Origin: Patagioenas fasciata
Lineage: Eukaryota; Chordata; Aves; Columbiformes; Columbidae
Length of the DNA: 64,000 bases
Direction: 5' to 3'
Assembly (NCBI RefSeq): GCF_037038585.1
Contig: NC_092526.1
Location: forward strand, 35,415,501-35,479,500
Shown: in pieces, positions 59,301 to 64,000 of the stretch
Position numbering within the stretch: position 1 is the first letter of the stretch
How the letters are laid out: each line of letters begins with the position of its first letter
Program-made: the position numbers and the translations under genes
The notes under the pieces: model-generated
Database searches by the model: none
What the model saw: the letters and a program-made list of their open reading frames with translations, nothing else
Told to the model about the DNA's origin: nothing

Positions 59301-61235
59301 TAGCTTGTACATCAGCCCTGCCTCTTTTCTCTCAAGACACTCATTATTTATGCATGTCATTTGCCGTGTAATTAACTTACTGGACTCCAAGCAACCTATC
59401 TGTTGTCATCCTTGTGATTACAGCCCCTGTCCTAATGACAGTCCTAGATGCTGGAATTAAGTTATCCTCCCATCTCTCATTCCTGTTTTCTGTTGCAGCC
59501 CCTTGTTAATGTACATCTTCATCTCCACTTTAGAAACTGTACAAATTCTGCAGAAAAATGTTAAACTGTTCTGAAAATGGGGGGTTTCCCCCACACACTT
59601 TCCCCACAGATGCATTTATCACCAGGGCAACTTAACTTTAGAGTTCACTAAAAATTCAAGCTGTTGGCTTAGATCCAGGAGGGGAGAAGTTTTATAGACT
59701 GAGCTAAGCGTGAATTACAGTTATGGTTATAGCATATTTTTCTTTACTTCTTTTTTTTTTTTTTTTTTAAAGAACAGCTTGACTGTTACTCTGGCACTGA
59801 AGCAGTTACAATTGCTCAGTATTTCATAACGCAGCTTTCTTCTGCTGCTTGGCAGGTCTGGGAGGAACCGAGGGGGATTTAAAAGGTGGTGTCTCTGGAA
59901 AGAGCGCTGGAGGAGGTGGTGGTGGTGGGGCTAACCACTCTTTTTAGTGTCAGGTATAAATAATTGTCCTTTTCAGTCACAGTGAGCCCAGCCTGGCTGC
60001 AAGACTCTCAAGATGTCCTTGTTAATCCAGAAATGAGAGAGAAGATGTATTTCTTAGTCTTGAGCTGTGCAGTCTGGCACTAAACGTAAGCGCTGGTTTA
60101 ATCCCAGAAGTAAAAGCAGTGGGTTAATTGGAGTTCACCCCTGCCCCCTACTCTTCTGCTCCAGCATGTTCAGGTGACACAGACCTCCTAGGTCATCAGA
60201 GGGGGCTTGCACAGCCTTGAAACTGGAAACTCTTGTTTGCAATAATCCCGGTGACAAAGTGCAGAAAGACAGGTTAAGCTGTGGGTCTTTGTACATCTTT
60301 GTTTGCTTTACAAGTGCCTGGTGCTCACAGGGGCTGCAGAAGGGAGACAGGAAGGTGGAGAGAGGAGCAGGTTAGGGGACATGTACCTAGGTCCTGCGGG
60401 AGAGGGACTCTCTAGCAGTGACCCAAGAGACAGGCTGGTTCCTTCCTGATGCGAGTGGTTCTTGATGGGAATTCAGCACCCTGTTTTTGGGAGCGAGATG
60501 GGGCCAGAAGGGGTGAACAGCTGGTTTCACCTGGAGAATGAGGAGCACGGTTGGGAGAGGATGGCAAGCAGGAGGATGTGCCTGCTCAGGAGAGGCAGCT
60601 GGAAATATTAGTGAATGTGGACAGGTGCTTGAGCAAGCTGCCCATGGTTGAGGGCTCCTCTGGAGAATCAGTTTTACTTGCCATTTACTTGTTTTTATAC
60701 TTGTTTTCTCTTTCATGGCTTACAGTGTTAGGAGCTGGAGAAAAGGTCTTGGCTAATGAGCGACTCAGCGCGTGTTGGCTGTGTTGGATTACTGGTTATT
60801 TTTAGCTACTGGAAGCTCTCCTTGAGAAGGTCATGGCCCCAGTCGCTGGGTGGATTGGTTTTCAGGTGGGGTGGGATTGGTGCAGCAGTCCAAAAGGCCA
60901 CTCACAGATAATGAACTGGTGGCCATGGAGAGAATGGCCAAGTGAGCTCACCTGCTGTGGCTGCTTGTCCCTTCTGGTGGCCAGGGCAGGTGGCCACATG
61001 CTCCAAGATAGGAAGCCAGCAGACCCCAGTCCCTCTGGAGCTCTGCTGGTTTGTGCCAGTGGAGGATCTGCCTGGTGTACCTCAAACAAGCAGCAACTGC
61101 CTTTTGCAGCTTTGAGAAACAGTCCATGGACTTGAGCACTGGCAGGAAGCATTGGCTGATTATTATTAGGATAATGGGATAATTCAGGCTGAATTATCTC
61201 AGGAAGTGGTAAACAGCACAGACGAAGCTGGAACA
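56331..61235. other. Intergenic stretch, no recognised gene
   Basis: Moderately GC-rich. Contains a T-tract (59747-59770). Open frames of 60-130 codons overlap on both strands without recognisable domains. Confidence 0.55.
59747..59770. repeat. Poly(T) tract
   Basis: A run of about 20 T residues with one interruption at its left end. Confidence 0.9.
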
Positions 61236-61330
61236 TCAGCTAGGAAGTCATCTAGACCAACCTCTTGGTAGATCAGGCTGGAACAACAGCCAGAGATGCC
61301 CACAGCCTATGCCCTTGGCTTCCAAGAGAT
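61236..61330 (-). mobile_element. Possible degenerate CR1
   Basis: taggaagtcatctagaccaa and cctcttggtagatcaggctg resemble the reverse-complement CR1 motif GGTCATCTAGTCCAACCTCCTGCTCAA. Divergence is high and there is no tail. Confidence 0.4.
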
Positions 61331-63568
61331 ATGTCTGGTAGGAACAGCTGGGTAGGCTGGACCTAAAATTACTTCTGCAGATTTGGCAAAATGCTAACCT
61401 GCTTGAAAATTTACATTTTTCCATTGCACTAAAGAGTGATACAGACTTACGTTACCTTGTATTTCTACACTGGATTTCTCTTGTACATCTACAAATTCCC
61501 AGTGCTGGTCGTTTCTGAGGCCGAGACAGTAATCACAGTCACTCCTTTTCTACCACCCCTGTAAGAACTTGTTATGTCAGCTTGGGATGAGTTGGATTTC
61601 ATATGCATTTAGGGAGAAAAAACAAACAAACAAAAAAAAGAGAGAAAAAAGCCTGGTTCTGGAGATAAACTGCCAGAAAGTATAATGGGATATGGTGTGT
61701 AAAAACTTTCTGCCTTTTATTGCAGCATGTCTCTAAGTACATAAACATATACAAATACATGGATGAGAGAGAAGACTGGTTTAACAGAGGCATTTTCTGC
61801 CAGAAGAACTGAATGAACCTCAAGTCATGAGCAATCTAGGCACTGGTGTTCCAGCTTCGTCTGCGCTGTTTACCAGCCACTTAGTTCCTTTCTGGCACTT
61901 GACTTTGTCCACAGGGACAACCATATTGCAAGTAAACACTGCTGAGTCCTCTGCTCCTCCTTCTTGCCTGTCTGCACTTTACACCTGGGAGAAGAGAAAA
62001 GCATCAGCTCCAGATGACACAAAGAGAGTAAACAAATCTACTTCAAAGAAAAATTGTGCTGAGCAGGAGCTGTCTGTTCCTAAAAGCTTTGAAAACTGGC
62101 ATTGTGTTCTTGCTGGGAAGGCACTAAAGCACAAAGATTTCTGTCCCTTGCAGTAACTATCCCCTTGTGCACACAGGCATTATGGCTTTTGGTCACAGGC
62201 CACATGGGCCCATGGACTAATGTGCCTTTTTGCTCTGTATGAAACCTCATGCTGGCCAGCAGTCCAATGCAATGCTTTGCAGCTCAGGGAGCTCATTAAA
62301 TCTAGTCCCGTTAAATCTGTGAGGGCAATGCAACAGCTATAAAGGTGCTATGGTCTGTCTTGTTCTATCATCAGGCCCAGCAACAAGAAACGGAGATGTA
62401 TATGACTGCTCCCCCCGCATAAAGCGTCTGTAGCTGGATGCAGTTGTAGATTGGGGTTAGAAACAAAGTAATGTTCTGCTTGAACAGGAGCCCATTGAAG
62501 TGTGTTGGATCTGCTCCATTGTCCCAGGGAACGTGGGATGCTTGCAAACTCAGCATAAGCATCTCCTGAAGAGTGGGAGATAGGTAAGCAAGCCCACCTC
62601 AGAAAGCCCTGCCTGAGCCCATCCCAACCCTAGAAAGCCTTTGACGAAGGTCAGGGAGCACAGACCAAGCCAAGAGCTTGGAGCTCCACCTCACCCCATT
62701 GTCTGGCTTCCAGATCTGGTCCCTTTGACTCAAGGAGGGCTAAACAGACATCGAGTCAGGTTTCAAGAGCAGCAGCCAATTCATTCCAGGGGATGTTTCT
62801 TAGCCCTGGGTCTGCCTTGTCTAATGGCATGAGAACTGCAGGCAGGAGGAGCTGGCAGTGCTGGCCAGCACTGGTGGCTGCTGAAAATCCCATCGATTCC
62901 TTTCCCCTTTTGATCTTTCACCAGGCAAGGGAAACAGGTTTGATTTGCAGATCGTGCCTGTCTCCCCCACATTGCTTGAGCCCAAATAATAACACAGGAA
63001 ATTGTGTTTGCAGCCAGATTCTGGTGTCTGTGGACTGATATCCTGCCAGGGGGCAGCAGGAAAGCTAGATGGATTACCACCATTTCCCTCTGGCACTGGG
63101 GGACTCAAAAACCTGTGCTCAGAAGCCAAGAGCATCTGAAACGCTCAGAGCGCGGCTCTTCTCCAAGGTGTCAATGCGATGAGCTGCTATGGCCGTTCTC
63201 CTGTGAGCATTGCCCTGGGAGGAGGTTGGGTTGAGCGTGAACCACTTTCCTTGCAGACCTTTTGCGTGTGTGCGTGCACGTTTCCATGCACCTTCTCCTC
63301 CCTTTGCACTCCCAGAGTTTCTGCGTGGGTGCCTAACGTGTCCTCTGCTCCTTTGAGGGTGCAGCTTTGGGCACTGCATTTGAAGCTCCCTGGTGGCGTT
63401 TAAGCAAAACAGCTGCTTTTTGCTCAGACCCTGCAGGCCTGGCTGTTTCTCAGTGGTGTTTTCTTAAGCGATTGTCTTTCTGCTGCGGCTCTGTCCGCCC
63501 TCACACAGGCTCTTTTCTCCCTCAGGCTTGCAGCAACCTGATGAAAGACCCCAGGAACTGTGCTGCGG
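61331..63568. other. Intergenic stretch, no recognised gene
   Basis: No transposon, RNA gene or coding exon recognised. Overlapping open frames near 62640-63400 on both strands reflect higher GC content. Confidence 0.55.
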
Positions 63569-63703
63569 GGAAAAAAAACCAAAAGAAACAAACAAACAAA
63601 CCCACAAACAAAAAACCAGAACAAAACAAATATAAAAACACACACACACAAAAAAAAAAAAAAAAACCAAACAAACAAAAAACCCCAAACAAACAAACCA
63701 GAA
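63569..63703. repeat. A-rich (CAAA)n-type simple repeat
   Basis: Interrupted caaa/caaaa units with a short CA run (acacacacacac) and a 16-base A-tract. The apparent Lys/Asn/Gln/Thr-rich frames across it are compositional. Confidence 0.92.
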
Positions 63704-64000
63704 GAATATGATAACATAAAACCTTCTGTGCAGCTTTTAGCCATATTTAGCCTAAGGAAAGAAATGCTGTCCGCTCCACCAGCTTTCCAACACTCGGCAG
63801 CCCTCCTGCAGAGGTGCAGGTGGCAGCCAATTTCAAAATCGTTGTCACCATTCTTGATAAAAGGTATTTATGTGTTTCTGAACGAATGTATTAAAAAACA
63901 TGAGACACTCCCACTGGAACTGGTCAGCAATAGGGGTAACCCAAGGATTGCTGTCTGCTTTAAGACTTGCTTTTGAGTAGTCAGATCCAGATTACCTAGT
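63704..64000. other. Right end of the window, nothing recognised
   Basis: Unique sequence with no feature that I can support. Confidence 0.6.

Noticed and set aside
63560-63976. Lys/Asn/Thr-rich ORFs at the right end
   Set aside because: They are translations of an A-rich simple repeat.
35960-64000. ASB1 exons expected from vertebrate synteny
   Set aside because: No ankyrin-repeat or SOCS-box sequence could be recognised on either strand, so it is presumed to lie beyond the window.

Overview
The window is vertebrate nuclear DNA, most likely from a bird. CR1-type LINE tails are the only clearly recognisable interspersed repeats, and they occur in both orientations. The one identifiable gene, TRAF3IP1 (IFT54/MIP-T3, a ciliary intraflagellar transport protein), has short exons in AT-rich introns of moderate size. 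I cannot name the species.

Layout. From about 1 to 35.3 kb, on the + strand, lie the last twelve coding exons of TRAF3IP1. All splice phases agree, giving 553 codons plus a stop. The N-terminal CH-like domain lies upstream of the window. The exons cover the Lys/Arg/Glu/Asp-rich middle, the variable acidic/Ser/Pro linker, the conserved proline/arginine motif and the C-terminal coiled coil that pairs with IFT20. Introns hold CR1 fragments, microsatellites and a 15-bp-period minisatellite near 29.7-29.9 kb. From about 35.5 kb to the end the sequence is more GC-rich, and I recognise no protein-coding gene there. It holds a second copy of a TRAF3IP1 segment at 41.6-43.8 kb, CR1 tails, a pair of related ~95-bp segments (49.6 and 50.9 kb) and a CpG-rich stretch at 54.96-55.75 kb that could be a promoter.

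The most unusual structure is the duplication. About 2.2 kb around the penultimate TRAF3IP1 exon (30.55-32.72 kb) is present again at 41.60-43.83 kb, about 8 kb beyond the true terminal exon. The second copy is circularly permuted: the right-hand end of the donor segment comes first and is joined directly to its left-hand end. This is what reinsertion of an opened circle, or a two-step template switch, would leave. The edges are about 85-90% identical, but two internal blocks, one containing the exon, are about 99% identical, and the 224-bp exon appears identical base for base. That patchwork suggests later gene conversion. The extra exon keeps both splice sites but has no downstream partner that I can recognise in the window.
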